Below, piece by piece: positions 42,700 to 51,541 of a stretch of DNA of 64,000 nt (its first letter is position 1; each line of letters begins with the position of its first letter). Source of the DNA: Mucilaginibacter_A sp964251965 (GTDB taxonomy: Bacteria; Bacteroidota; Bacteroidia; Sphingobacteriales; Sphingobacteriaceae); NCBI GenBank assembly GCA_964251965.1, contig CAXULQ010000006.1, positions 124,001 through 188,000 of the forward strand, in the 5' to 3' direction. The notes below the pieces were generated by a model. It was not told the origin of the DNA. It saw only the letters and a program-made list of their open reading frames with translations, and searched no databases. The position numbers and the translations under genes were made by a program.

Positions 42700-43461
42700 A
42701 TGAAAAAACAGACATTTTTATTGACTACTCTTTTTACCATACTTTTTTTAGCAGGCAATGTAAAGCAGGCGCAAAGCCAGTTGTTTGATAAGCTGATTAA
42801 GAAAGCAACAACTTCAAGTACAAGCAGCAGCGGCACACCTTCTGATCAGGAAATTTCAAGTGGCATAAAAGAAGCATTGCAGCAAGGCATTATCAAAAGC
42901 AGCGACCAGCTTTCGGCAGTAAACGGTTTTTTTGGAAATGCGGCAGTTAAGATTTTATTTCCGCCGCAGGCACAAAAAGCAGAAGCCACGTTACGTAAAT
43001 TAGGTTTGAATAAGCTGTGCGATAACGTAATCCTGTCGTTAAACCGTGCCGCAGAAGATGCGGCTAAAGAAGCCAAACCTATCTTTATCTCAGCTTTAAA
43101 ACAAATGAGTGTGAAAGATGCCGCCAATATTTTGTTAGGATCGAGTGATGCCGCAACACAATATTTTAAACGCACCACAACCGATTCGCTTTCGGCAAAA
43201 TTTAGGCCGGTAGTGCATCAAAGTTTAGATAAAGTTGGTGCCACGCAGTACTACAGCCAGGCAGCTACAGCGTATAACAAAGTTCCGTTCTCTTCCGGTA
43301 AGGTTGACCCGGATATTGAAAATTATGTAACTCAAAAAGCAATAAGCGGTTTGTTTGTGGAGATTGCCCAGCAGGAATTACAGATCAGGCAAAATATTTC
43401 TTCCCGCCCAACTGCCTTGCTGCAAAAGGTTTTTGGTTATGCAACACAAGCAAAAAAGTAA
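42700..43461 (+). CDS. DUF4197 secreted protein
   Basis: A 253-residue exported protein (signal peptide to about AQS-Q at residue 27) followed by a Ser/Thr-rich linker (TTSSTSSSGTPSD). The DUF4197 helical domain comprises EISSGIKEALQQGIIKSSDQL, split by the typical GFFGNAAVKILFPP and ending ISGLFVEIAQQELQIRQN. Function of the family is unknown. It is monocistronic, ending before the terminator at 43552-43588. A one-mismatch word (42864-42877) is read as GIKEAL. Confidence 0.85.
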   Translation: MKKQTFLLTTLFTILFLAGNVKQAQSQLFDKLIKKATTSSTSSSGTPSDQEISSGIKEALQQGIIKSSDQLSAVNGFFGNAAVKILFPPQAQKAEATLRKLGLNKLCDNVILSLNRAAEDAAKEAKPIFISALKQMSVKDAANILLGSSDAATQYFKRTTTDSLSAKFRPVVHQSLDKVGATQYYSQAATAYNKVPFSSGKVDPDIENYVTQKAISGLFVEIAQQELQIRQNISSRPTALLQKVFGYATQAKK

Positions 43462-43478
43462 GGTGTTGATTTTTGGTT

Positions 43479-43492
43479 GATAAAAGAAGTAT
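43479..43492 (+). repeat. 14-mer word, type A, exact
   Basis: 17 bases after the DUF4197 stop. A one-mismatch copy GATAAAAGGAGTAT follows at 43593-43606. Confidence 0.8.
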
Positions 43493-43551
43493 CAACATCA
43501 GAAAGATCTTCTTGGAGATAAGGTGCGTTCAGGGTTCTTCCTACAGAAACA

Positions 43552-43588
43552 AAAAACCCTGTCAGAAAATTTTTCTGACAGGGTTTTT
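43552..43588. terminator. Bidirectional terminator between DUF4197 and pdhC
   Basis: Perfect 14-bp stem (43552-43565 with 43575-43588, core CCCTGTCAG) with a 9-base AAAATTTTT loop and A and T runs at the ends, between convergent genes. Confidence 0.9.
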
Positions 43589-43610
43589 ATATGATAAAAG
43601 GAGTATTAAT

Positions 43611-45305
43611 TTAGATCAGCAACCTAACCGGTTCTTCCAATAATGATTTTACAGTATTTAAAAAAGCAGCAGCAGTTGCACCATCAACCACACGATGATC
43701 TGCACTCAACGTAACTTTCATCACATTGCCAGGAACAACAGCACCATTTTTAACAACAGGAATTTGTTGGATACCAGCAACAGCCAAAATACAAGAATCT
43801 GGTGGATTAATGATGGCCGTAAATTCATCCACACCAAACATGCCCAAATTAGAAATTGTAAAAGTGGAACCTTCCCAATCGGAAGGCTGTAATTTTTTAT
43901 CTTTTGCTTTTTTAGCGAAATCTTTTACTTCGGCAGAAATACGGCTTAATGATTTTCCGTCTGCAAAACGCACCACCGGAACCAGCAAACCTTCGTCAAC
44001 CGCAACCGCAATCCCAATATTTACATGCTCGTTGTAGCGAATTTTATCGCCCAGCCAGGATGAATTGATCGCCGGATGTTGTTTCAAAGCACTTGCACAA
44101 GCTTTAACAACCAGATCGTTAAAGGATATTTTAACCGGCGAAACTTCGTTCATTTTGGTACGCGCGACCATTGCTTCATCCATATTGATAGAAACAGTAA
44201 CATAAAAATGCGGTGCGGTAAACAAGCTTTCGGCCAACCGTTTCGCAATTACCTTGCGCATTTGCGTAACCGGTTTTTCGGTAAATTTCTCTTCGCCGAT
44301 GTATGGGGAAAGCGTGATCGTACCTTGTGCTTTAGCCATACCTTCTTTAGCGGTTGCACTGGTAGCAATGGCTTCCTGTGCTTCTTTTACCGATGGGATT
44401 TCTGCCGATTCTGGTGTAGCAATAGCTCCGGCTGGTTTTGAGCCGGATTTAAAATCTTCAATATCTTTTTTAACGATACGCCCGCCTTCTGCACTTCCTT
44501 TAACTTCTGTTAAATTGATGCCTTTATCTTTTGCAATTTTACGGGCTAACGGAGAAGCTTTTACACGACTGTCATCCGCTAAAGTTGCTGTTTCTGCCGG
44601 TGCTTCTTTTACCGGTGTATTTTCTGTTTCTTCAGTTTTGGTTTCTGCGGAAGGTGCAGTTCCGCCATTTTGTAACAATGGCGTAATATCAGTTCCTTCT
44701 TTACCAACGATTGCAATAATGCCGTTTACCGGTGCCGCTTCGCCTTCTTTTACGCCGATGTAAAGTAATGTTCCTTCTTCGTAACCCACAACTTCCATCG
44801 TGGCTTTATCGGTTGCAACATCAGCCAACGAATCATCAGCTTTTACTTTATCACCAACTTTAAAATTCCATTTTTCAATGGTTCCTTCAGTCATCGTATC
44901 ACTTAAAAGCGGCATTCTGATAACAGTAGCGGGAATGTTGGAAGTATCCACTTTTGCAGCAGGCGCAGCAGCAGGTTTTTCTTCTGCTTTTGGTTGTTCT
45001 GATTTTGATTCAGCTTGAGGTGTGGCACTTCCACTTTCGGCTTCTAAAGCCGTTTTATAATCTTCGCCTTCTTTACCAATTACTGCAATAACAGCGTCAA
45101 TGGGTACAGCTTTACCTTCTTCTGCACCGATATATAAAATTGTGCCATCCTGGTAAGATTCAAAATCCATGGTAGCTTTGTCTGTTTCTACCTCAGCCAA
45201 TAAATCACCGGATTTTATTTTATCACCAACTTTTTTATGCCATTTAGCTAATACCCCTTCAGTCATGGTATCGCTCATTTTTGGCATTTTTACTACTTCG
45301 GCCAT
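43611..45305 (-). CDS. pdhC: Pyruvate dehydrogenase E2 (dihydrolipoamide acetyltransferase)
   Basis: Core of the pyruvate dehydrogenase complex, 564 residues. There are two lipoyl domains (about 1-80, lipoyl Lys K43 in ETDKATM, and about 125-205, K167 in ATDKATM) joined by Ala/Pro/Glu-rich linkers. Next comes a peripheral-subunit-binding domain (VKASPLARKIAKDKGINL, GGRIVKKDI) and the catalytic trimer domain ending in SADHRVVDGATAAAFL, with the active-site His. It follows the E1-alpha gene at a 58-bp distance on the same strand. The gap holds an exact word (45340). E1-beta and E3 genes are not in the window. Confidence 0.95.
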   Translation of the reverse strand: MAEVVKMPKMSDTMTEGVLAKWHKKVGDKIKSGDLLAEVETDKATMDFESYQDGTILYIGAEEGKAVPIDAVIAVIGKEGEDYKTALEAESGSATPQAESKSEQPKAEEKPAAAPAAKVDTSNIPATVIRMPLLSDTMTEGTIEKWNFKVGDKVKADDSLADVATDKATMEVVGYEEGTLLYIGVKEGEAAPVNGIIAIVGKEGTDITPLLQNGGTAPSAETKTEETENTPVKEAPAETATLADDSRVKASPLARKIAKDKGINLTEVKGSAEGGRIVKKDIEDFKSGSKPAGAIATPESAEIPSVKEAQEAIATSATAKEGMAKAQGTITLSPYIGEEKFTEKPVTQMRKVIAKRLAESLFTAPHFYVTVSINMDEAMVARTKMNEVSPVKISFNDLVVKACASALKQHPAINSSWLGDKIRYNEHVNIGIAVAVDEGLLVPVVRFADGKSLSRISAEVKDFAKKAKDKKLQPSDWEGSTFTISNLGMFGVDEFTAIINPPDSCILAVAGIQQIPVVKNGAVVPGNVMKVTLSADHRVVDGATAAAFLNTVKSLLEEPVRLLI

Positions 45306-45339
45306 ATATTAATTGGAGTTTTTATTATTGATAGGAATG

Positions 45340-45353
45340 ATGCTTCTTTTATC
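45340..45353 (-). repeat. 14-mer word, type A, exact
   Basis: Between pdhA and pdhC, 35 bases upstream of the pdhC start. Confidence 0.8.
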
Positions 45354-45363
45354 GGCTAAAAAA

Positions 45364-46359
45364 TTAGTCCATAATATATGGATAATCTTTTTGTACATAA
45401 ACATCGGTGTACAACTCAGATGCTTCGGGATAAGGCGATTCTTCTGCAAACTTCACAGCTTCGTCCACGATTCCTTTCACCTTTGCATCAATGCTTTCAA
45501 ACCAGGCACCATCGGCATAATTTTCTTTTATAATCGCTTGTTTTACTACCTCGATCGGGTCTTTTGCTTTGTAGCTTTCCACCTCGTCTTTGGTACGGTA
45601 TTTCTGCGGATCAGACATCGAATGTCCTTTATAACGATACGTGCGCATTTCCAAAAAAGTCGGGCCTTCGCCGTTGCGTGCGCGCTGGATAGCTTCATCC
45701 ATGGCATTGTGTACCGCAACAGGGTCCATGCCATCAACCGGGGCAGAAGGCATATCATAAGCTAAACCCATTTTATAAATATCGGTCATGTTTGTAGTAC
45801 GTGCTACGGAAGTTCCCATGGCATAACCATTATTTTCACAGATAAAAACAACAGGCAATTTCCACAGCATTGCCATGTTAAAGGTTTCGTTTAAAGCTCC
45901 CTGACGTACAGCACCATCGCCCATGTAACACAAGTTTACAAAATCTTCGCCTTTATATTTACTGGCAAAAGCGATACCTGCGCCTAGCGGAATTTGGCCA
46001 CCTACGATAGCATGGCCGCCATAAAAGAAATTTTCTTTATCAAAAAGGTGCATCGACCCACCTTTTCCTTTAGAGCAACCGGTTGCTTTACCGTACATTT
46101 CGGCCATTATCGCATTTGGAGAAGTGCCTAATGCCAGAGCGTGTGCATGGTCACGATAAGTAGTAATCATACTATCGCCTCTTTTTATAACAGACATGGC
46201 ACCGGCCAAAACTGCTTCCTGTCCGATATATAAGTGGCAAAACCCACGAATTTTCTGTTGTCCGTACAACTGTCCTGTCTTCTCTTCAAACTTGCGCATC
46301 AATAACATGGATTCGTACCACATTAAATACGTGTCTTTGGTAATAGCAACTGAGCTCAT
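45364..46359 (-). CDS. pdhA: Pyruvate dehydrogenase E1 component, alpha subunit
   Basis: Thiamine-diphosphate-dependent decarboxylase subunit, 331 residues. The ThDP/Mg motif is MGDGAVRQGALNETFNMA through ICENN (GDG, then NN about 27 residues later). YGQQKIRGFCHLYIGQEA at the N-terminus and TYRYKGHSMSDPQKYRTKDE (the phosphorylation-loop region) are standard. In this organism E1-beta must be encoded elsewhere, which is common in Bacteroidota. It starts 27 bp after a TAGATTTG box. Confidence 0.95.
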   Translation of the reverse strand: MSSVAITKDTYLMWYESMLLMRKFEEKTGQLYGQQKIRGFCHLYIGQEAVLAGAMSVIKRGDSMITTYRDHAHALALGTSPNAIMAEMYGKATGCSKGKGGSMHLFDKENFFYGGHAIVGGQIPLGAGIAFASKYKGEDFVNLCYMGDGAVRQGALNETFNMAMLWKLPVVFICENNGYAMGTSVARTTNMTDIYKMGLAYDMPSAPVDGMDPVAVHNAMDEAIQRARNGEGPTFLEMRTYRYKGHSMSDPQKYRTKDEVESYKAKDPIEVVKQAIIKENYADGAWFESIDAKVKGIVDEAVKFAEESPYPEASELYTDVYVQKDYPYIMD

Positions 46360-46385
46360 GAACTATATTCTGTTTTTTAGATCAG

Positions 46386-46393
46386 CAAATCTA
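46386..46393 (-). promoter_or_regulatory. Candidate -7 box of pdhA-pdhC
   Basis: TAGATTTG on the minus strand matches TAnnTTTG, giving a leader of about 20 nt. A short palindrome CAAACAGTTTG (46422-46432) lies just upstream. Confidence 0.5.
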
Positions 46394-46514
46394 ATTATAT
46401 CCTGCTAAAAAAGCGAAACCCCAAACAGTTTGTTTACATACTAAACTGAGTTCGATTAATCAAAAGGCCATAATTTGCTTAGAATAGCTATTTTGATAAG
46501 AGATAGAAGGTTTT

Positions 46515-46706
46515 TTAGGTAGGAAAGCATATGATGATTAACCCAGCAACGAGGTTTAAGGTGAAATTAATAAAAGACCTGTGCCTGGAATGTTCAATTT
46601 GGACGTTTTGAAGGCTTTCCAAGGATGAAGCCTTTGGTCGTGTTGTCAAAATTTTTGCAGAACTTATCTGCAAGACAGAAAATATCGCTAATTTTATTGA
46701 AGTCAA
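46515..46706 (-). pseudogene. Decayed transposase C-terminal fragment (IS982/IS4-like)
   Basis: The minus-strand frame ends in NVQIEHSRHRSFINFTLNLV followed by AGLIIICFPT. This matches the C-terminus of DDE transposases of the IS982/IS4 type as I remember it (QIEHSRHRS, then NFxxNLxAGLIAY). The catalytic domain and terminal repeats are absent and the end is cut before the usual KKP motif. Only about 30 residues are convincing. It shares the 426-bp gap between pdhA and the next gene with nothing else recognisable except the pdhA promoter. Confidence 0.45.
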
Positions 46707-46785
46707 TCATTGGAAATGAATTCAAATATTGAAATGTCATATATACTTAAAAATTATGCAGACTTATCTTGCTAAAAGCATAAAA

Positions 46786-47874
46786 ATGAAGGCATGTATT
46801 GCAAAACTGGTCCTCACCCTGGTAATTATTGGCCTATCTAAAAATGTTTCTGCCCAGCATCTACTGCGGGTAGTGGTAGCAGGTTTAAACCATGACCATG
46901 TTCACGGAATATTAAGCCAGTATAATAAAGGCTCGGTAGATATTGTTGGTATAGCCGAACCGAACAAGCAATTACAGCAAAAATTTAGCAAACTTTATCA
47001 CTTGCCAGAGTCTTTGTTTTTTGATGACCTGAAGAAGTTATTGATCCAGAAAAAACCTGTTGCTGTTTTAGGTTATAACGAAGTTGGAAAGCATTTGGAA
47101 ATTGTTGAAATGTGCGCTCCCTTAGGAATTTCCGTCATGGTAGAAAAACCTTTGGCAGCAACCTTGGCCCAGGCAAAGCAAATTGAATCATTAGCCACTA
47201 AATATCATATCAAAGTACTAACAAATTTTGAAACTACCTGGTATCCTTCTTACAAAGATGTTTACAACACGATTAGCAAAGACAGTATCGGACAAATCAA
47301 AAAAATGATTGTACATGACGGGCATCAGGGACCAAAAGAAATTGGTTGTAGTCCGGAGTTTTTAAGTTGGCTAACAGATCCGGTACTTAATGGTGCAGGT
47401 GCATTAAATGATTTCGGTTGTTATGGAGCAGATTTGATGACCTGGTTCATGCAAGGACGTAAACCAATTGCAGTAACTGCTATTACAAGGCGTTATAAGC
47501 CTGCCGTTTATCCTAAAGTTGAAGACGATGCTACTGTTGTTTTAGAATACCCGGGAGCAACAGGATTGATCGAAGCATCTTGGAATTGGCCTTTTAGTAT
47601 TAAAGATCTGGAAGTATTTGGACAAAAGGGATATTTACATGCACTTGATAACGAAAACATCGTTAGCAGAATACGAGAAAATGTTAAAGGTGCTAAAAAA
47701 GCAGAACCATTAGATGCACCTATAAATTCTCCGATTGCTTATTTAACGGCTGTTCTTCAGAATAGACTTCCGGGAACAGATGATTTGTCATCTTTAAAAT
47801 ACAATATGATCGTTATGGAAATACTGGATGCAGCAAAAAGATCAGCTTCAACAGGTAAAAGAGTGGTTTTATAG
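46786..47874 (+). CDS. Secreted Gfo/Idh/MocA-family oxidoreductase
   Basis: NAD(P)-dependent sugar or inositol dehydrogenase-like protein, 362 residues from the ATG at 46786 (MKACIAKLVLTLVIIGLS, signal peptide ending VSAQ). The frame is open 19 codons further upstream. Nucleotide fold: RVVVAGLNHDHVHGILSQY and VDIVGIAEPNKQL; the family Lys is in MVEKPLAATLAQA, followed by NFETTWYPSY and GGALNDFGCYGADL-like GAGALNDFGCYGADLM. Periplasmic members of this family are frequent in Bacteroidota sugar loci and may carry a tightly bound cofactor. No partner genes are adjacent; IS scars lie on both sides. Confidence 0.85.
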   Translation: MKACIAKLVLTLVIIGLSKNVSAQHLLRVVVAGLNHDHVHGILSQYNKGSVDIVGIAEPNKQLQQKFSKLYHLPESLFFDDLKKLLIQKKPVAVLGYNEVGKHLEIVEMCAPLGISVMVEKPLAATLAQAKQIESLATKYHIKVLTNFETTWYPSYKDVYNTISKDSIGQIKKMIVHDGHQGPKEIGCSPEFLSWLTDPVLNGAGALNDFGCYGADLMTWFMQGRKPIAVTAITRRYKPAVYPKVEDDATVVLEYPGATGLIEASWNWPFSIKDLEVFGQKGYLHALDNENIVSRIRENVKGAKKAEPLDAPINSPIAYLTAVLQNRLPGTDDLSSLKYNMIVMEILDAAKRSASTGKRVVL

Positions 47875-47886
47875 GCAACAAAAAAC

Positions 47887-48268
47887 TGCGGCATTTTTTG
47901 GCCATATATTGGGAACAAGCAAAAGAAGATAGGGTTGCTGTATGACATTTGTAAACACAGTGGCGAGTTATTGGCTGCAAGCTGGGGCAAAAGGAGCACA
48001 AAAGCCTTACTTAAAAAGCTTCAGGAACGGGAGATTAACTTTTACTGTACCGATCACTGGAAGGCATTTGCCCAGGTATTGCCAAAAGAAAAACAGATGA
48101 TCTTTAAAAAATATACAAAGAAAATAGAAGGTATAAACACCTTGGTTTAGAACAAGGTTAAGAAGACTGGTAAATAGAACAATATACTTCTCGAAAAAGC
48201 TGATCTACCATTATTCCATGATGAAATTTGCTGTTTATGAACGTAATACGAAAACGTCATCCATTTGA
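47887..48268 (+). pseudogene. IS1-family transposase remnant, 5'-truncated and frameshifted
   Basis: Frame 1 reads YIGNKQKKIGLLYDICKHSG, then ELLAASWGKRSTKALLKKL and YCTDHWKAFAQVLPKEKQ to a stop at 48150. A one-base shift near 48130 continues PWFRTRLRRLVNRTIYFSKK to 48268. This is the C-terminal half of IS1-type InsB (CTDDWxAY..VLP, TxxIExxNxxLRTRxxRLxRxTxCFSKS). The N-terminal half, the terminal repeats and an intact frame are all missing. The remnant begins 12 bp after the oxidoreductase stop. Confidence 0.75.
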
Positions 48269-48431
48269 AATCACAACCAAATATTTAAATATGAGATGCT
48301 TAAATATACTTACGCTTCCTCTGATTGACAAATTTTTATTGTATTTTATTAATCGAACTCAAGTTAATAATAAAAATTAAACTATAGTGAAATATTTATA
48401 ACTTTCATTTTTTTTTACGAAATAAAGCCTA

Positions 48432-48439
48432 TAAATTTG
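48432..48439 (+). promoter_or_regulatory. Candidate -7 box of the NlpC/P60 gene
   Basis: TAAATTTG fits TAnnTTTG, about 70 bases before the start codon. The rest of the stretch 48269-48510 is AT-rich without other recognisable content. Confidence 0.4.
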
Positions 48440-48510
48440 AAAATCCTGATAACCTAATGCTATTAGGTACGTTAAATAACTCATTGAAGAGTTTAACAAA
48501 TTAGTTTTAG

Positions 48511-49071
48511 ATGAAGAAGTTAACAATCATTATCCTGTTTATAATAACAACTGTTACAGTCAATGCTCAAGCAACAAAAGTTGTACCAAACCAAAGCACA
48601 GAAAAAAATAATGATGATGATAACGACGATAACCTAAGTAAAGGTTATTTTTCTCAGATTATGGGCGTTGCTTTATCCGCTACATCCAATGTAAAGCTGT
48701 TCCAATTTGTTTACGACTGGATCGGAACGCCATACCATTTAGGCGGAGATAATAAAAAAGGTATTGATTGTTCTGGTTTTGCATTCCAACTGTATAATAA
48801 AGTATTCAATACGGTCATCGGCAACAACAGCCGGAACATTTTTAGCATGGTCAATCCGGTAGGAAAAGAAGAATTGAAAGAAGGCGACCTGGTTTTCTTT
48901 AAAATACACAGCCGTTCTATTACGCATGTTGGTGTTTATATCGGTGATGGCCGTTTTGCGCATGCATCATCCAGTAAAGGTGTGATGATCAGCAATTTGG
49001 CTGATCCATACTGGACACGATATTATTACAACGGTGGTCGGTTACTATCCGACTTAACAGCAAGTAATTAA
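48511..49071 (+). CDS. NlpC/P60 (C40) cell-wall peptidase
   Basis: Secreted cysteine peptidase of 186 residues that cuts peptidoglycan stem peptides. Signal peptide 1-20 (ends VNA-Q), then an acidic Asn/Asp-rich linker (NNDDDNDDNLSK). The catalytic domain has DWIGTPYHLGGDNKKGIDCS (Cys87), THVGVYIGDGRFAHAS (His139, His151) and EGDLVFF before it. It is short, with no SH3 or LysM targeting domain. It stands alone and ends at a symmetrical terminator. Confidence 0.9.
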   Translation: MKKLTIIILFIITTVTVNAQATKVVPNQSTEKNNDDDNDDNLSKGYFSQIMGVALSATSNVKLFQFVYDWIGTPYHLGGDNKKGIDCSGFAFQLYNKVFNTVIGNNSRNIFSMVNPVGKEELKEGDLVFFKIHSRSITHVGVYIGDGRFAHASSSKGVMISNLADPYWTRYYYNGGRLLSDLTASN

Positions 49072-49075
49072 ATCA

Positions 49076-49115
49076 ATAAAAGAAGCCCCGGAAAAATTTT
49101 CGGGGCTTCTTTTAT
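49076..49115. terminator. Bidirectional terminator made from two facing type A words
   Basis: Perfect 15-bp stem (49076-49090 with 49101-49115) around a 10-base GAAAAATTTT loop. The arms contain AATAAAAGAAGCCC and its mirror GGGCTTCTTTTATC; GC pairs at the loop side replace the usual CAT end. Between convergent genes. Confidence 0.88.
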
Positions 49116-49291
49116 CACACATCTTTTGTTGTCCGTACCAGGCTGATCCCGCTTGAGAAAAAAATAATCCCCACAATTACCGCAACAATTACAATCCGGG
49201 TTTCGCCGGTATGCTGGATGTAACTGTACGCGCCATAAATAATCCCGATAATACCCAAAAGGGTTAAAATTCCGCCAAAAGCTCTTTTCAT
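49115..49291 (-). CDS. Small two-helix membrane protein (58 residues)
   Basis: Short frame from the ATG at 49291 to the TGA at 49115. It is almost entirely membrane: helix 1 about residues 4-24 (GGILTLLGIIGIIYGAYSYI), a short polar turn QHTGETR, helix 2 about 32-52 (IVIVAVIVGIIFFSSGISLV), then RTTKDV. The frame fills the interval between two terminator/promoter regions and its stop abuts the terminator at 49076-49115. This pattern resembles small DUF3185-type membrane proteins, but I cannot assign a family with certainty. Function unknown. Confidence 0.7.
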   Translation of the reverse strand: MKRAFGGILTLLGIIGIIYGAYSYIQHTGETRIVIVAVIVGIIFFSSGISLVRTTKDV

Positions 49292-49394
49292 AATTTTGAT
49301 TGTTTTAAGGTTAAGTACTTCTTTATCAGCAAAAAATAAACCACTTTTACAGATACTGTTTTTATACGTGTTTTTTGGTTAAACCAATTATAAA

Positions 49395-50330
49395 ATGACG
49401 AACATTTTCTCCATCGTTTTCTTGCTGATAGTCCTGGTTATTGCTTTCAGTTCCTTCGTAACCGTGCAGCAAGGCACCATTGCCGTAGTTACGGTTTTCG
49501 GGAAATACCGCCGGGTTTTATTTCCCGGTCTTAATTTTAAAATCCCGCTGATTGAGCAAATATTTTCCCGTATTTCCATCCAGAACCGTTCGGTAGAACT
49601 GGAGTTTCAGGCCGTAACTGTCGACCAAGCCAATGTTTATTTTAAAGCGATGCTTTTATATTCCGTTTTTGATCAGAATGAAGAAACCATCAAAAATGTA
49701 GCCTTTAAGTTTGTGGATGAACGGAATTTAATGCAAGCTTTGATCCGTACGGTGGAAGGTTCCATCCGCGCTTATGTGGCAACCAAACGGCAGTCGGACG
49801 TGCTGATTTTGCGCCGCGATATAGTAGAACATGTAAAAGAACAACTGGATCAGATCCTGGAAAGCTGGGGCTACCATTTGCAGGATTTGCAGTTGAATGA
49901 TATTACTTTTGATGAAGTGATCATGAAATCGATGAGCCAGGTAGTAGCATCCAACAACCTGAAAGCGGCTGCCGAAAACGAAGGACAAGCTTTGTTAATC
50001 ACCAAAACCAAAGGTGCCGAAGCCGAAGGAAATGCCATAAAAATTGCCGCCGAGGCAGAACGCCAGGCCGCACAATTACGCGGACAGGGAATTGCCTTGT
50101 TCCGGGAAGAAGTGGCCAAAGGGATGTCGGTTGCCGCCAAAGAGATGCAGGACGCCAACATGGATACTTCCGTTATTTTATTTACGATGTGGACGGAATC
50201 CATCAAACACTTCTCCGAAAACTCCAAAGGCAATGTGATTTTCCTGGATGGTTCTACGGATGGCATGAAGCGCACCATGCAGGAAATGATGAGTATGAAT
50301 TTGCTGAATACGGAGAATAAAAAGGCTTGA
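49395..50330 (+). CDS. SPFH/Band 7 (stomatin-like) membrane protein
   Basis: A 311-residue protein with one N-terminal membrane helix (IFSIVFLLIVLVIAFSSFV, about 4-22), the SPFH domain (QQGTIAVVTVFGKYRRVLFP, GLNFKIPLIEQIF, RSVELEFQAVTVDQANVYF) and a long helical, Glu/Ala-rich segment (about 185-240) that forms coiled-coil oligomers. The C-terminal stretch has MWTESIKHFSENSKGNVIFL. Band 7 proteins scaffold membrane microdomains or regulate proteases. No NfeD partner gene is adjacent. A one-mismatch type B word overlaps its stop (50330-50343). Confidence 0.9.
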   Translation: MTNIFSIVFLLIVLVIAFSSFVTVQQGTIAVVTVFGKYRRVLFPGLNFKIPLIEQIFSRISIQNRSVELEFQAVTVDQANVYFKAMLLYSVFDQNEETIKNVAFKFVDERNLMQALIRTVEGSIRAYVATKRQSDVLILRRDIVEHVKEQLDQILESWGYHLQDLQLNDITFDEVIMKSMSQVVASNNLKAAAENEGQALLITKTKGAEAEGNAIKIAAEAERQAAQLRGQGIALFREEVAKGMSVAAKEMQDANMDTSVILFTMWTESIKHFSENSKGNVIFLDGSTDGMKRTMQEMMSMNLLNTENKKA

Positions 50331-50416
50331 TGCTGTTTTTAGCAGGTGTTTTTATAGGTTGTTAACTAAATCAAATATTTGTGCAACCTTTATCTCTGCT
50401 CTGACATCATTGTAGT

Positions 50417-51457
50417 ATGAAATATAGACTGATTTTATCAATTATGTTCTTTGTCGGTGCTATTCATGCTCACGGACAATCCATCAATGTTTCCATAACA
50501 GATAGTGTTAAAATTTTTTTGGATAAAAGTTTAGACATCGTTCAAGCCAATGCAATCAATAGGGATTCGGTAAATTGGCCAGAACTCAGAAAACAGATAT
50601 ATCAAAAGGCTAACGGCTCAGCAACTTATGAAGATATTTTACCTATTTATCCTTACCTTTTTGAACAAATAGGAGATCATCACGGCGCACTAAAATTTAA
50701 AGGCAAATCATATTTTTGGAAGCAACCTTCTGTTCCATACAACAATCAAAAAGTAATAACAGCTGTAAAAAAGTATGATTCAGTAATAGTCAAACGCTTA
50801 TCAAAGCGTATCGGTTATATACTGCTGCCTGGCAATAATGACTTTGGTGCAAAAAACATCAATAAGGACGGGCAACATATTCGAAATGTTATCGCTTCAG
50901 TTAACAATGATGAAATTAAAGGTTGGATAATTGATTTGCGGGTTAACACCGGTGGTAACATGTATCAGATGCTGGCTGGCTTAGGACGTTTGCTTGGGGA
51001 TGGAAAAGTTGGCGGCTTTGTAAATCAGCACAAACAAGAAGATGGAAATTGGTATATCAAAAATGGTAATATTTATATTGATAGTACCCAAGTATCTAAC
51101 ATTACAGATCAGAAGAAACTTATTTATAAATCGATTCCTATTGCAGTCTTGATAAGTGGCAGGACGGCGAGTGCCGGAGAAGTAGTGGCGATTAGCACTA
51201 TTTCGCGCAAAAATTCAATTTTAATTGGCGAAAATAGTGCAGGATACACTACCGCGAATCAGGGTTTTGAAATAAACAAATATGCAGGTTTAAATTTAGC
51301 CATTGGTTTTGATGCTGATAGAAGAGGTAAAATTTACAGAAATTATGTATCTCCCGATATATTAGTTCAGGGAGGTGACGATTTTGAGAATTTGGAAAAA
51401 GATCAGAAAATCATTACTGCTATTAAATGGCTTCAAAAAGCGGACAATAATAAATAA
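50417..51457 (+). CDS. S41-family peptidase, secreted
   Basis: A 346-residue exported peptidase (signal peptide about 1-20, ends AHG-Q) of the tail-specific protease superfamily without a PDZ domain. S41 core: IGYILLPGNNDFG, IKGWIIDLRVNTGGNMYQML, then IAVLISGRTASAGEVVAIS with the candidate nucleophile Ser in ASAGE, GENSAGYTTANQ and YVSPDILVQGGDD. Compared with the Prc-type protease at 25617 it is half as long and lacks the helical domains. Target unknown; no clear operon partners. Confidence 0.85.
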   Translation: MKYRLILSIMFFVGAIHAHGQSINVSITDSVKIFLDKSLDIVQANAINRDSVNWPELRKQIYQKANGSATYEDILPIYPYLFEQIGDHHGALKFKGKSYFWKQPSVPYNNQKVITAVKKYDSVIVKRLSKRIGYILLPGNNDFGAKNINKDGQHIRNVIASVNNDEIKGWIIDLRVNTGGNMYQMLAGLGRLLGDGKVGGFVNQHKQEDGNWYIKNGNIYIDSTQVSNITDQKKLIYKSIPIAVLISGRTASAGEVVAISTISRKNSILIGENSAGYTTANQGFEINKYAGLNLAIGFDADRRGKIYRNYVSPDILVQGGDDFENLEKDQKIITAIKWLQKADNNK

Positions 51458-51480
51458 GTCTATTATACTACAAGTTACTC

Positions 51481-51494
51481 ATACTTCTTTTATC
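51481..51494 (-). repeat. 14-mer word, type A, exact
   Basis: Immediately after the stop codon of the first gene stub. Confidence 0.8.
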
Positions 51495-51541
51495 TACCCT
51501 TTTTCATACTGAATCGTCATCTTGGCAACCCGTTCTTCGCA
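51494..51541 (-). pseudogene. Gene stub 1 (C-terminal remnant)
   Basis: Minus-strand frame EERVAKMTIQYEKG then stop. It pairs with the stub at 51765-51842 (EERVAKMTVMYEK then stop) at both protein and DNA level, including the word after the stop. Parent gene not recognised. Confidence 0.55.
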
